Below, one piece after another: positions 8,559-17,787 of a stretch of 48,199 nt of DNA. The notes under the pieces are model-generated. The model made no database searches. It had not been told where the DNA came from and saw only the letters and a program-made list of their open reading frames with translations. The position numbers and the translations under genes were made by a program. The stretch is taken from assembly GCA_938020445.1 (NCBI GenBank), contig CALIIC010000152.1, positions 1 to 48,199 on the forward strand. The letters are read 5' to 3'. Numbering within the stretch: position 1 is the first letter of the stretch; every line of letters begins with the position of its first letter. The stretch is from an uncultured Flavobacteriaceae bacterium (GTDB lineage: Bacteria; Bacteroidota; Bacteroidia; Flavobacteriales; Flavobacteriaceae).

Positions 8559-9929
8559 TTACAAGAACTCGGCTGCAGGGTGCGCCCAGCCTTCGCGATA
8601 AGATCGTTGCAACAGAGCAGTAGCCTCTGGATCCTTTAAAACGGCCCTTTTTTCCACATCGTATCGTAGCGGTCTTTTCAATTCCAACGCCATGTTTGCA
8701 AGAATACAGCTCGCCGTAGATATGTGACCTTCCATAAGATTCGAAACGGGCGCCTTTCCTTGATCAATTGCGGCTAAAAAGTCGAGCATATGCATTCTAG
8801 TTGCGGGAGCGGTATGTAATTCGATCCCTTTTTCCGCAAGATCTTCGGGGTATTCTTCCCGTTCGTAGGTAACTTTTTTATGGTTTTTTTCGCCGGTCTC
8901 CAATGACTCGAAATCGTAACTAAAAACACTGGCGGTTAAAGAGCCCTTTTCACCATAAATTTTAAAGGCCCAGGGATAGTTTGGGTCGGGCGAAGTGCCC
9001 CAGCTACGATGTTGCCAAAAACAATTCAGTTCGTCGAACTCAAAAACGGCCTGCTGCGTATCGGTAGTATTAGCTTTTGCCTCTTTTTGTACCAGTATGC
9101 CGCCGGTTGAACTAACATTGGTAGGCCATCCAAGACCCAACATCCACCGAACGGCATCCAGCATATGCACGCACATATCTCCTACAATACCATTGCCATA
9201 CTCCATAAAAGCGCGCCATCTTCTGTGCGGAATGCCGTCGAATTCCCGCAGCGGGGCGGGCCCGGTCCATTGGTTGTAGTCAAAAAAATCGGGAACCGGC
9301 ACTACCGGTCGGTTTCCCGTATCCCGCATATGATAATAGCACCACATTTCTACATGGGCGATCTTTCCCAACATTCCGGTATCAATGATATTCTTCTTTG
9401 CTTCGATCAAATGGGGGGTGCTTCTGCGTTGCATCCCAATTTGCAGTGTGCTCCCATATTTTCTCGCTGCGGCAAGGAGCGCCTCACCTTCGAGAACGTC
9501 TACACTTATTGGTTTTTGTAAATATACATGGGCACCTGCCTTCATGGCTTCAATAGCCAGCAAAGCATGCCAATGATCAGGAGATCCGATCAGGACAATA
9601 TCAAGATCTTTCTCGGCGAGCATTTCTTGGTAGTTGGTATACGTTCTGGGCTTCTTTGCACCCGGTTGTTTTGCAACGACTAATTCGGCGGCTTGTGCCA
9701 GCTGCCGCTGGTCTACATCACAAAGGGAAACGACACGAACGGTCGCAACTTGCATTAATCGAAACAAATCACTTTTTCCGTACCAACCTGCACCAATGAG
9801 TCCTACTCTTAGAGTTCTATCTCGATTAATCAAATCAATACCATAGGCCCCAAAAGAAGAAAGTGCCAAGGCGGCAGTCGTTCCTTTTAAAAAATGGCGC
9901 CTGTTGATATGGAAAGCCTTCTTTTTCAT
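8559..9929 (-). CDS. Gfo/Idh/MocA-family oxidoreductase with Tat signal
   Basis: NAD(P)-dependent sugar oxidoreductase family protein of 456 residues. A twin-arginine signal, RRHFLKG (residues 10-16), precedes a hydrophobic segment, so it is exported folded with its cofactor. The Rossmann motif GLIGAGWYG (about 43-51) and the lysine of the EKP-like motif (QKPIS, K139) are present. Exported members in Bacteroidota act on glycans or glycosides; some use tightly bound NAD in glycosidase-like redox cycles. The exact substrate cannot be read from sequence. It is divergent from the sialate O-acetylesterase-like gene across 99 bp. Confidence 0.88.
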   Translation of the reverse strand: MKKKAFHINRRHFLKGTTAALALSSFGAYGIDLINRDRTLRVGLIGAGWYGKSDLFRLMQVATVRVVSLCDVDQRQLAQAAELVVAKQPGAKKPRTYTNYQEMLAEKDLDIVLIGSPDHWHALLAIEAMKAGAHVYLQKPISVDVLEGEALLAAARKYGSTLQIGMQRRSTPHLIEAKKNIIDTGMLGKIAHVEMWCYYHMRDTGNRPVVPVPDFFDYNQWTGPAPLREFDGIPHRRWRAFMEYGNGIVGDMCVHMLDAVRWMLGLGWPTNVSSTGGILVQKEAKANTTDTQQAVFEFDELNCFWQHRSWGTSPDPNYPWAFKIYGEKGSLTASVFSYDFESLETGEKNHKKVTYEREEYPEDLAEKGIELHTAPATRMHMLDFLAAIDQGKAPVSNLMEGHISTASCILANMALELKRPLRYDVEKRAVLKDPEATALLQRSYREGWAHPAAEFL

Positions 9930-10028
9930 TATCGAAAATTTACCGAATACCTAAAGATATTGAAAAAAGCGTTTACGGGAGTGCCCCACGAAATCACTAT
10001 ATTTAAAGCTATTTATATCTTGACTCAA
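9930..10028. promoter_or_regulatory. Divergent promoter region Gfo/Idh - acetylesterase
   Basis: The 99 bp between the two divergent starts must carry both promoters. On the plus strand a TATATTTA element (about 9998-10005) resembles the Bacteroidota -7 consensus TAnnTTTG except for its last base, with a TTTA about 22 bp upstream. This is a weak match and no operator-like palindrome was noticed. Confidence 0.25.
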
Positions 10029-11408
10029 ATGAAATGTAAGCTATTTTTTCTTTTTGCCCCGTTACTTTTAAGTATGCAGTCGGTTTTTGCCAAAATCGAA
10101 CTACCTTCTATTTTTTCTAGTAATATGGTATTGCAGCGAACGAGTGACGTAAAATTATGGGGTTGGGCCGCTCCCAATGAAGTGTTCAATATTGTCACCG
10201 GATGGGATAACAAGACAATTGAGATTAAAACAGGGAATGATGCGAAGTGGAGTGTTTTCGTAAAAACGCCCAAGGCGGGAGGGCCTTTTACCGTTGAATT
10301 TTTAGGAAAGGACAACCAGATTTCGCTTGAGAATATTTTGATTGGAGAAGTATGGTTGTGTTCAGGGCAGTCGAATATGGAATGGAGTGCGAACAGTGGT
10401 ATCGACAATGCGAAGGCCGAGATAGCTAGTGCCGATTATCCGAACATTCGCTTGTTCACAGTACAAAAACGAACGGCAAAGCATCCGCAGGAAGACCTTG
10501 TTGGAGTATGGGATGTATGCACGCCTAAAAGCATGCCCCATTTTAGTGCGGTGGCCTATTTCTTTGCCAAAAGAGTACAAGAAGAAACCAGCGTACCCAT
10601 TGGTTTGATAGATTCGTCGTGGGGTGCCTCATGTGCCGAGGTCTGGACCCCGGCCGAAGTTTTTGAAACCCGCACCGATTTGTTCGAATCAGCAGTGAAA
10701 ATACGTCCAAACCAATGGGTGACGACCGAACCATCTTCTTTATATAATGCAATGATCGCTCCTTTATCAAATTTTAAAATTGCAGGCTCGCTATGGTATC
10801 AAGGAGAATCGAATACGGCGAATGCGGAAAAATATGCTGATCTATTTACTACGATGATCAGTTCTTGGCGTGCTGCTTGGGCGTATGATTTTCCTTTTTA
10901 TTATGTACAGATTGCACCTTATGCATACGGAACGCCCGAAGAAGGGGTAATCGTTAGAGATCAACAACGAAAGGCGCTGCGATTGGGCAATACGGGTATG
11001 GCAGTAACAAGTGATATTTGTACTATTGATGACATTCATCCTCAAAACAAGCAAGATGTTGGTCTGCGTTTGGCGAATATCGCTTTAAAGGAGCATTACA
11101 AAAAGCTGAATAGGCAAGTTAATGGTCCCATGTTCAAAGAAATTAAAATAGACGGAAATCAACTAGAAGTGCACTTTGAGCACGCCGAAGGGCTGTATTC
11201 AAAAACCAAAAAAGTAACGCAATTCGAAATAGCGGGTGCCGATGATGTATTTTATCCCGCCAAAGCGAGAATCAAAAATAACCGTGTGCTGGTCTCATCG
11301 AAGGAGGTAAAGGCGCCATTAAAAGTTAGGTTCGCTTGGAGTAATACCGATTTGGCTACCTTGTTCAATGCGGCCGGCCTGCCGGCCTCAAGTTTTATAA
11401 GCGATTAA
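10029..11408 (+). CDS. Sialate O-acetylesterase-like carbohydrate esterase (SASA family)
   Basis: Secreted SGNH-type esterase of 459 residues from the ATG at 10029. It has a signal peptide (MKCKLFFLFA to about residue 21), a beta-sandwich N-terminal part (GWAAPNE), the nucleophile block GEVWLCSGQSNMEW (S115), LIDSSWGAS, SLWYQGESN and the distal DIH motif (about D335/H337). The family removes O-acetyl groups from sialic acids and from other sugars, including algal and plant polysaccharides. Sialic acid genes are absent here, so a deacetylase of dietary glycan is more likely. Reading from 9894 would add residues that overlap the divergent gene and hide the signal peptide, so 10029 was chosen. 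Confidence 0.88.
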   Translation: MKCKLFFLFAPLLLSMQSVFAKIELPSIFSSNMVLQRTSDVKLWGWAAPNEVFNIVTGWDNKTIEIKTGNDAKWSVFVKTPKAGGPFTVEFLGKDNQISLENILIGEVWLCSGQSNMEWSANSGIDNAKAEIASADYPNIRLFTVQKRTAKHPQEDLVGVWDVCTPKSMPHFSAVAYFFAKRVQEETSVPIGLIDSSWGASCAEVWTPAEVFETRTDLFESAVKIRPNQWVTTEPSSLYNAMIAPLSNFKIAGSLWYQGESNTANAEKYADLFTTMISSWRAAWAYDFPFYYVQIAPYAYGTPEEGVIVRDQQRKALRLGNTGMAVTSDICTIDDIHPQNKQDVGLRLANIALKEHYKKLNRQVNGPMFKEIKIDGNQLEVHFEHAEGLYSKTKKVTQFEIAGADDVFYPAKARIKNNRVLVSSKEVKAPLKVRFAWSNTDLATLFNAAGLPASSFISD

Positions 11409-11429
11409 TACCACTACTTTGGGAATTTG

Positions 11430-11437
11430 TATGTTTG
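11430..11437 (+). promoter_or_regulatory. Candidate -7 promoter element (TATGTTTG)
   Basis: TATGTTTG is an exact match to the Bacteroidota -7 consensus TAnnTTTG, 17 bp upstream of the DUF255 ATG. No matching TTTG is found at the expected -33 spacing, so support rests on the -7 box and its position. If it is used, the DUF255 gene has its own promoter in addition to read-through from the esterase gene. Confidence 0.35.
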
Positions 11438-11454
11438 CCCTATAAAAATTTACA

Positions 11455-13560
11455 ATGCTTTCGCCATCCTCCTTATTTCAAAAGCCGTTCCTGTGCCTTT
11501 TAATGCTTTTGTTTTTTTCTTGCAAGGAAAAACAGGCCGTCCCGGAATCGAACCATAAATTTACGAACGCACTCGCAACCGAGACAAGTCCATATTTACT
11601 GCAACATGCCCATAACCCTGTAAATTGGAGGCCCTGGAGCCAAGAAGCACTCGACGAAGCAAAACAGGAAAATAAATTGGTGCTGGTAAGTATCGGTTAT
11701 TCCTCCTGTCATTGGTGCCATGTCATGGAAACGGAAACATTTGAAAATGAGGCCGTGGCAAAAGTGATGAACGATAATTTTATCAATATCAAAGTAGATC
11801 GCGAAGAACGGCCAGATATTGATCAGGTGTACATGACGGCATTGCAACTAATGACCGGTAGTGGTGGATGGCCTTTGAACGTAATCACCTTACCGAATGG
11901 CAAACCATTATATGGTGGCACCTATCATACCAAAGAACAATGGACGCAGGTATTGACCAAAATAAGCGAATTGTACAAAAATGATCCCGCCAAAGCCGCC
12001 GAATACTCCAATATGGTGGCAGATGGCATTGCGCAGGCCAATATAGTGAAACCTACCAGTAGTTTTGAGAACTTGACCAAAGAGACGCTGGGTGAAGGAG
12101 TAGTGAATTGGAAACCTTTTTGGGACCTTGAAAGGGGCGGGGACCAAGGCACACAAAAATTCATGCTTCCCTCGAACCTCGATTTCTTAATGGACTATGC
12201 GGTATTAGCCAAGGATGAAGCTGCAAAAGCTCATATTAAAAATACCCTTGACCAAATGGCCCGAGGGGGTGTTTACGACCATGTGGGAGGTGGTTTTTAT
12301 CGATACAGTACAGACAGTGATTGGAGAATACCTCATTTTGAGAAAATGCTCTACGACAATGCACAGGCGATCAGCCTTTTTTCAAAGGGCTACTTGCTAT
12401 GTAAGGAGCCGGCCTATAAGGGCTTGGTGATGGAGACCATCGCTTTTCTTGAACGCGAAATGAAATCTAATAGAGGAGGTTATCATGCGGCTATAGATGC
12501 CGACAGTGAGGGGGAAGAGGGTAAATTTTACCTCTGGAAGGAACCGGAGTTAAAATCAGTGTTAGAAAAGGAATTCGACCTCTTTGCTGCTTATTTTGAT
12601 GTAAGTCCGGAGACCGCTTGGGAAGAGGATGCCTATGTGCTGCGCACCATAAAAAGCGATAGCTTATTTGCAAGGGAACAGGGTATGTCGATGGCTGATT
12701 TGGGCAATGCAAAAGATCGATGGAAACAAAAGTTGTTAGAAGCTAGGGACCAACGGGTGCGCCCAAGAAGTGATGATAAAATCATCACCTCCTGGAATGC
12801 TTTGTTAATTAAGGGTTTTGTAGCATCGTATAAAGTTTTTGGGAAGGAAGAACACTTACAGAAAGCCGAGGCGATTTTTGATTTTTTAAAAACCAATAGC
12901 TATAGGGAAAGTGCCTTGGTTCATACCTATAAAGAAGGAAGTAAGCAAAAAGAGGGCTTTTTAGAAGACTATGCCTTTTTAATAGATGCCTGCCTACATT
13001 TGTACTCCGCCACTGGAAAACGGGAATATCTCGATTTTGCGCAGCAGCTTACTACTACGGTAAAGGAGCAATTCAACGATGATTCGGGCATGTTCCCTTA
13101 TAACAAGAATACAGGCTTGATCGCGACGATCATTAAGACCGATGATGGCGTATTGCCCTCGCCGAATGCGGTAATGGCAGACAACTTATATCAAATAGGG
13201 CATATCCTCTATGATACCGAAATGACAAAGAAGGCGAAAGAAATGGTTTCTTCCATGACATCCTCTGTAGTTGCCAGTGCTCCTAGCTATGGAAGGTGGG
13301 CAAAGGTGTTGATGAAGTCTGCTTACCCTTTTTATGAAATTGCGATCGTTGGTCCGGATGCAAAGGTATTGGCCAAAGAACTTTTTCAAAATCACCTACC
13401 AAACACCCTGCAAGTGGCAAGTGTAACCGATAGTGATTTACCGCTGTTTGAAGGTCGTTACCTCGAAGATGACACCTATATTTTTGTTTGCCAGGATCAG
13501 AGTTGCAAACTACCGGTAGCAACTGCCCAAGAGGCTTTGGAACAGTTGAAGAATTTTTAG
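11455..13560 (+). CDS. Thioredoxin-like DUF255 / SSP411-family lipoprotein
   Basis: Large protein of 701 residues of the YyaL/spermatogenesis-associated protein 20 family. It has an N-terminal thioredoxin-like DUF255 domain with [10 protein letters not shown] (C85 and C88, a CxxC pair) and a C-terminal (alpha/alpha)6-like domain related to N-acylglucosamine 2-epimerase and glycosidase folds. The family function is not established. This copy begins with a lipoprotein signal (FFSC, C23 followed by Lys-Glu), placing it outside the cytoplasm, whereas many homologues are cytosolic. It follows the esterase by 46 bp on the same strand, and two hairpins lie after its stop. Confidence 0.9.
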   Translation: MLSPSSLFQKPFLCLLMLLFFSCKEKQAVPESNHKFTNALATETSPYLLQHAHNPVNWRPWSQEALDEAKQENKLVLVSIGYSSCHWCHVMETETFENEAVAKVMNDNFINIKVDREERPDIDQVYMTALQLMTGSGGWPLNVITLPNGKPLYGGTYHTKEQWTQVLTKISELYKNDPAKAAEYSNMVADGIAQANIVKPTSSFENLTKETLGEGVVNWKPFWDLERGGDQGTQKFMLPSNLDFLMDYAVLAKDEAAKAHIKNTLDQMARGGVYDHVGGGFYRYSTDSDWRIPHFEKMLYDNAQAISLFSKGYLLCKEPAYKGLVMETIAFLEREMKSNRGGYHAAIDADSEGEEGKFYLWKEPELKSVLEKEFDLFAAYFDVSPETAWEEDAYVLRTIKSDSLFAREQGMSMADLGNAKDRWKQKLLEARDQRVRPRSDDKIITSWNALLIKGFVASYKVFGKEEHLQKAEAIFDFLKTNSYRESALVHTYKEGSKQKEGFLEDYAFLIDACLHLYSATGKREYLDFAQQLTTTVKEQFNDDSGMFPYNKNTGLIATIIKTDDGVLPSPNAVMADNLYQIGHILYDTEMTKKAKEMVSSMTSSVVASAPSYGRWAKVLMKSAYPFYEIAIVGPDAKVLAKELFQNHLPNTLQVASVTDSDLPLFEGRYLEDDTYIFVCQDQSCKLPVATAQEALEQLKNF

Positions 13561-13604
13561 GACGCCCGTTTTGGATGGTCGCAATTGGCCATGTGAAAAA
13601 ACGA

Positions 13605-13639
13605 TTCCTTAGAAGAAGGAACCCCTGCTGTGTAGGGGT
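13605..13639. terminator. Two hairpins between convergent genes
   Basis: TTCCTT (13605-13610) pairs with AAGGAA (13616-13621), and ACCCCT (13621-13626) pairs with AGGGGT (13634-13639) around a 7-nt loop. The pair lies between the convergent DUF255 and GH130 stops, where a bidirectional terminator is expected. T-runs are short, so termination strength is uncertain. Confidence 0.5.
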
Positions 13640-13686
13640 GCCATGCTAACTACTCAAAAAATTAACCAAACAAAAAGGGAGCTACC

Positions 13687-14880
13687 TTAGTAGAATCCCT
13701 TATTTTTTACAATAAGATCTAGCACACTTTGAACGGATCCATTCGAGTACAGTTTATCTTTGGGTGTGTGCTTGCAGTAATCGATCAAAACGGGAATGCT
13801 CGAGGTAGCTACGTGCATTCGAGTATCCGATGAGGCGTAGTAAATGAATACTTTTCCATCCTCGTCGGCGATCCAACCGTTACTAAACAATACGTTGCCC
13901 ACATCACCTACTATTTCTTCATCAATGGGGGCCATAAAATACCCCCCGGGTTGGTGTATTACCTTGGTGATATCGTCTAGTGCCGTCATAAACATATACA
14001 AAACATATCGCAGTCCGGCTGCAGTATTTCGAACCCCATGTGCCAAGTGTAGCCAACCTTCATCGGTTTTAATGGGAGAAGGCCCTTGCCCGTTCTTGAG
14101 CTCGTAAACGGTGTGGTACGCTTTGGGATTTAGGATTACTTCATCTTCTACTTCAGGATGGGTCATATCGGTTACAAAACCCAAACCAATTCCTCCCCCG
14201 GAGCCTGTTTGGATAAATCCGTCTTGCGGGCGTGTATAAATGGCATATTTTCCATTGATAAACTCGGGATGAATGGTTACGTTGCGTTGCTGCGATTTAG
14301 AAATAAGGTCGGGCAACCGTTCCCAAGTACGCATATCCCTGGATCGTATGATTCCGGCATTTGCGATGGCGGCCGAAGTGTCGGCATCAGGAGAATTAGG
14401 GTCTTTGCGTTCTGTACAGAAAATACCATAAACATACCCATCTTCATGCAGGGTAAGCCTCATATCATAGGCATTTACGTCGGGGTCATTGGTCTGTGGT
14501 ATTAATAAAGGAATATCCCGAAACTTAAAATTGTCAACCCCGTTATCGCTTTCGGCAAATGCAAAGTACGATTTTCTATCCCAGCCCTCGATACGTACGA
14601 CAAGTACGTATTTGTTGTTCCATTTAATAGCGCCGGCATTGAAGGCGGCGTTGACACCGATACGTTCTAGGCCATGTGGATTGGTTTCTTGGTTGAGGTC
14701 ATACCGCCAGTCAATAGGAATATGAGCGGCCGTTACAATAGGGTAGGTATATCGTTGAAATAAACCGTTCGTAGATTTTGTCGGCGGATTTTTACGTTCT
14801 AACAAGAGTTTGTGGTCTGCTATGATGCAATCGTAATTTTTAATTTTTAAGGGAGTCATATGAGTTGGCATGGTTTGCAC
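13687..14880 (-). CDS. GH130 mannoside phosphorylase (mannosylglucose-phosphorylase type)
   Basis: Cytoplasmic phosphorylase of 397 residues with no signal peptide. GH130 enzymes cleave beta-1,4-mannosyl linkages with phosphate to give mannose-1-phosphate. The RIGVNAAFNAGAI block (about 73-85), VRIEGWDR and the predicted catalytic Asp in NAYDMRLT (D139) resemble subfamily 1, the mannosyl-glucose phosphorylases, more than the mannobiose subfamily. Start choices at 14880, 14871 and 14859 are all possible; 14880 gives near-contact (2 bp) with the symporter stop. Co-transcription with an SSS symporter suggests the imported sugar is a beta-mannosyl disaccharide, which the two upstream AraC regulators may sense. 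Confidence 0.88.
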   Translation of the reverse strand: MQTMPTHMTPLKIKNYDCIIADHKLLLERKNPPTKSTNGLFQRYTYPIVTAAHIPIDWRYDLNQETNPHGLERIGVNAAFNAGAIKWNNKYVLVVRIEGWDRKSYFAFAESDNGVDNFKFRDIPLLIPQTNDPDVNAYDMRLTLHEDGYVYGIFCTERKDPNSPDADTSAAIANAGIIRSRDMRTWERLPDLISKSQQRNVTIHPEFINGKYAIYTRPQDGFIQTGSGGGIGLGFVTDMTHPEVEDEVILNPKAYHTVYELKNGQGPSPIKTDEGWLHLAHGVRNTAAGLRYVLYMFMTALDDITKVIHQPGGYFMAPIDEEIVGDVGNVLFSNGWIADEDGKVFIYYASSDTRMHVATSSIPVLIDYCKHTPKDKLYSNGSVQSVLDLIVKNKGFY

Positions 14881-14882
14881 TA

Positions 14883-16706
14883 TTACATTTGTTCATCTAA
14901 GGTGTCCCACCAGAATTTTTTTAGCAGCACCGCGCAAACAGCGAAAATTCCCGAGCAGATCAATAAGGGGGTGTATTCTCTTAAGACAAGGTATAAGGGT
15001 ATTATTACCAAGAGGGTTTGTGCCGTGGTTCCTATGAAAATATTGAACATATCTTTTTTGAACATCTTATTCTCTTTAAAATCGGGATCCTCTGCCAATA
15101 CCTTGTCCCGGATTGGTTTCCAAAAGCCCCAAGGCCTCGTCTTTTTATAGAAGTCCATAAGGCACCTTTCATCCGTAGGTCCGGCCGTGTAGGTACCCAC
15201 AATACAACCTATCGCCGTAATTAACAGTAAAAGAGGAAATAAATGGAGTTCTAGTGTTTCTTTGAAAACCAAGGGAAACAATACTGCTGGAATCAGACCG
15301 GAAAGCATCCCCCAAAAGTACCCCTCACCGTTGAAACGCCACCAGTGCCATTTTAGGATGTTCGAAACAATATAGCCTCCCCACAAAGCCGATACGATCC
15401 ATTGGGTGATCGAATTCACATCTTTGACAAAGAACCCAAGAATGATGCTTACAATTACGACGACGATGCCGCTAGTGTAGTTAATTCGGCTTATTTGCTT
15501 AGGCTTGGCTTCTTGCTTATACCTGAGATAAATATCGTTTACCAAATAGGCCTGAGCTGCATTAAGGGTTCCGGCGAAGGTAGACATGAATGCCGCGAGA
15601 AGGCCGGCCAGCAATAAGCCCATTAGGCCAACCGGAACAAATTGACTAATGGCGGATGGTAATATTTGCTCAAAATCTATTTGCCCAGCGCGTTGCAGGT
15701 CAAGTTGATCGTAAAACAATAATCCGAGCACGACGAAACCACCGATCATTAAATACCTGGCCGGCATTAAGGCCAAGGAAACAAAACCACTCATTTTTGC
15801 AGCTTCTTTAGGTGATTTGGTAGAGAGTATTTTTTGCATATCATAGTTCGGGGCAGGCCCTGCAATACTTGAAAGTAGTCCCTTGAACACACAGAGCATA
15901 AAAAAGATGCCGAAAAGGGAGAAACTGTCTGAAGCAATTTTTTCATTTACCTCCGTAATAATCCCGGTCCAATCAATGTCAAGGTTCCAGCCAAAGAACG
16001 GGTCCATCCACCCTTCTGGTAGCGTAAGCGTATTTTCACCCATGGCAATCCATGCGATAATGGCAATCGCAAAGGCGGAAACCGTCATGATTGTAAACTG
16101 TAACAAATCGGTCCATACAATGCCCGACATTCCCCCAAGAACAGCATAGAAAACCGCAAAACAAGTGAATACCGTTCCGTAGAAATGCGGTACGTACTGC
16201 GGTGCTATTTCAAAGGGGACATAGGCACCCACAACTTCCCAGGGAATAAATATTTCGGCGAATTTCCCAAGTCCGATGAAACCATACGCAAGGAAACCCA
16301 AACAGCTTACGATAGCGAAAATAACCACTACTGTATGCGACCATTTCCCTCCTTTTCCTTCTCCGAACCGAAAGAAAATCCATTCGGCGCCAGTTGTTAC
16401 GTTACTACGTCTTAACCACGCAGAGAGATAAACCATGAGGAATACCTGATTGAATACGGGCCATAGCCAGGGAATCCAAATACTTTTAAGGCCGTAGACA
16501 AAAGTAATGGTGACCAACCACATGGTTCCGGAAATGTCGAACATTCCAGATGCATTCGAGAGTCCGAGCATATACCAAGGAATCGACTTGCCTCCTAAAA
16601 GATAGTCGTCTTTGCTACGTTGGGCCCTTTTACGTAATATCAGCCCAATGACCATGGTAGCTGCCAGATATGCCAAAATAATTACAATGTCTATAGTTTC
16701 TAGCAT
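14883..16706 (-). CDS. Sodium:solute symporter (SSS family)
   Basis: Polytopic membrane protein of 607 residues with about 14 hydrophobic segments. Typical SSS features include the N-terminal YLAATMVIGL, the DYLLGGKSIPWYMLGLS block (about 34-50) and FMSTFAGTLNAAQAYLVNDIY in the Na+-site region. It is expected to import a sugar or sugar derivative with Na+. It is the first gene of a two-gene operon with GH130, so a mannosyl disaccharide is the likely cargo (inference). The divergent AraC gene lies 191 bp away. Confidence 0.9.
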   Translation of the reverse strand: MLETIDIVIILAYLAATMVIGLILRKRAQRSKDDYLLGGKSIPWYMLGLSNASGMFDISGTMWLVTITFVYGLKSIWIPWLWPVFNQVFLMVYLSAWLRRSNVTTGAEWIFFRFGEGKGGKWSHTVVVIFAIVSCLGFLAYGFIGLGKFAEIFIPWEVVGAYVPFEIAPQYVPHFYGTVFTCFAVFYAVLGGMSGIVWTDLLQFTIMTVSAFAIAIIAWIAMGENTLTLPEGWMDPFFGWNLDIDWTGIITEVNEKIASDSFSLFGIFFMLCVFKGLLSSIAGPAPNYDMQKILSTKSPKEAAKMSGFVSLALMPARYLMIGGFVVLGLLFYDQLDLQRAGQIDFEQILPSAISQFVPVGLMGLLLAGLLAAFMSTFAGTLNAAQAYLVNDIYLRYKQEAKPKQISRINYTSGIVVVIVSIILGFFVKDVNSITQWIVSALWGGYIVSNILKWHWWRFNGEGYFWGMLSGLIPAVLFPLVFKETLELHLFPLLLLITAIGCIVGTYTAGPTDERCLMDFYKKTRPWGFWKPIRDKVLAEDPDFKENKMFKKDMFNIFIGTTAQTLLVIIPLYLVLREYTPLLICSGIFAVCAVLLKKFWWDTLDEQM

Positions 16707-16748
16707 ACGATTTTGTCTTTTAAAAAAAATAATTTAACCTAAATATTA

Positions 16749-16858
16749 GACAAAATAATTACCAAATGAGCCATTTAAACATTTTAGGGTTTCAATGATA
16801 CTAAGAATATTGGTCAAATGTAAAATATTTGTTAATATTGTCATAACTGTATTTTGTC
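16749..16858. promoter_or_regulatory. Paired GACAAAATA boxes in divergent SSS/AraC region
   Basis: GACAAAATA at 16749-16757 and its exact inverse TATTTTGTC at 16850-16858 flank most of the intergenic region between the SSS start (16706) and the AraC start (16898). The longer form GACAAAATAATT (16749-16760) is repeated exactly at 19564-19575, upstream of the GMC dehydrogenase gene. Their placement suggests operator half-sites for one or both AraC proteins encoded next door. Confidence 0.45.
16828..16857 (+). promoter_or_regulatory. Candidate promoter for AraC genes
   Basis: TTTG (16828-16831) is followed after 18 bp by TATTTTG (16850-16856). This is one base short of the Bacteroidota TTTG / TAnnTTTG pattern. 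Transcription would begin about 30-35 bp before the AraC ATG at 16898. The -7 part overlaps the inverted GACAAAATA box, so a bound regulator could control this promoter. Confidence 0.3.
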
Positions 16859-16897
16859 AAAACGGAATCAAAAAAAAGCAATAAAACGTTTAAAAAG

Positions 16898-17776
16898 ATG
16901 GATATTTTAAAAAAAATACATCGAGAGATTACCCCATTATCAAACGAAGACAGCTTTTTGGTTTTCGACCGTACAAAAGATTTTTTTGATTTCCCCATTC
17001 ATTTTCATCCAGAAATGGAACTGAACTTCATAACCAATGGGGAAGGTGTGCAACGCATTGTTGGGGATAGTATCGAGGAGATATCCAATGTGGAGTTGGT
17101 ATTGGTAGGGTCTGGTCTTTATCATGGATGGGAGCAGCATGAATGCACCAATAAGAGCATTCGTGAGGTGACCATTCAGTTTCACGAAGATCTTCTGGAT
17201 GATCGGTTTTTAAGGCGAAGTATTATGAAACCCTTGAAAGACCTTTTTGATCGGGCCGTACACGGAATCCTTTTTTCCGAAGAAGTGGCACTACAGTTGC
17301 AACCTCGGCTTTTTAAAGTATCGAAACTCGATGGTATCGACTATTTTATGGAGTTGTTGTCTATTCTTTTTGATTTGGCCAATTCCCGCAACCAACGTTT
17401 GCTCTCTACTTCGACCATCCATCTTGAAAATTTTGAGAACAGCGAAAAAATAAAAATACTATACGAATTTGTGCAGGAGAATTACGCCTCCAAAATAACG
17501 TTGGCCCAGGTGTCTAATTTGTTGAATATGAGCAATGTTTCTTTTAACAGGTTTATTAAAAAACGAACGGGAAAAACCTTTGTGGAATATTTAAATGATG
17601 TGCGGATAGGGTATGCTTCCCGCTGGTTGATTGAAAAAGATCTGAGTATTTCCGAGATTGCATTTATCTGTGGTTTCAATAGCATTGCGAATTTTAATCG
17701 GGTATTCCGTAAAAACAAAGGGCGCACACCAACGCGCTATAGAGAAGATTTTTCTGGAATAAAACGTGTCTTATAG
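16898..17776 (+). CDS. AraC-family transcriptional regulator
   Basis: Regulator of 292 residues: an N-terminal cupin-like ligand domain (HFHPEMELNFITNGEG, about 32-47) and a C-terminal AraC double helix-turn-helix (about 190-288) with SLS-type motifs such as ISEIAFICGFNSIANFNRVFR. It is divergent from the SSS/GH130 operon and 11 bp upstream of a second AraC gene. A role as sugar-responsive activator or repressor of the mannoside genes is likely from position. The GACAAAATA boxes between the operons are candidate binding sites. Confidence 0.92.
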   Translation: MDILKKIHREITPLSNEDSFLVFDRTKDFFDFPIHFHPEMELNFITNGEGVQRIVGDSIEEISNVELVLVGSGLYHGWEQHECTNKSIREVTIQFHEDLLDDRFLRRSIMKPLKDLFDRAVHGILFSEEVALQLQPRLFKVSKLDGIDYFMELLSILFDLANSRNQRLLSTSTIHLENFENSEKIKILYEFVQENYASKITLAQVSNLLNMSNVSFNRFIKKRTGKTFVEYLNDVRIGYASRWLIEKDLSISEIAFICGFNSIANFNRVFRKNKGRTPTRYREDFSGIKRVL

Positions 17777-17787
17777 GTGTAACTATA

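Noticed and set aside
10029-11408. Sialic acid catabolism locus
   Set aside because: Only the esterase-like gene suggests it; no neuraminidase, sialate lyase, ManNAc epimerase or sialate transporter is present in the window.
13605-13639. Possible small RNA or CRISPR-like repeat
   Set aside because: Only two unrelated hairpins between convergent stops; they are explained as terminators, with no repeat-spacer periodicity.
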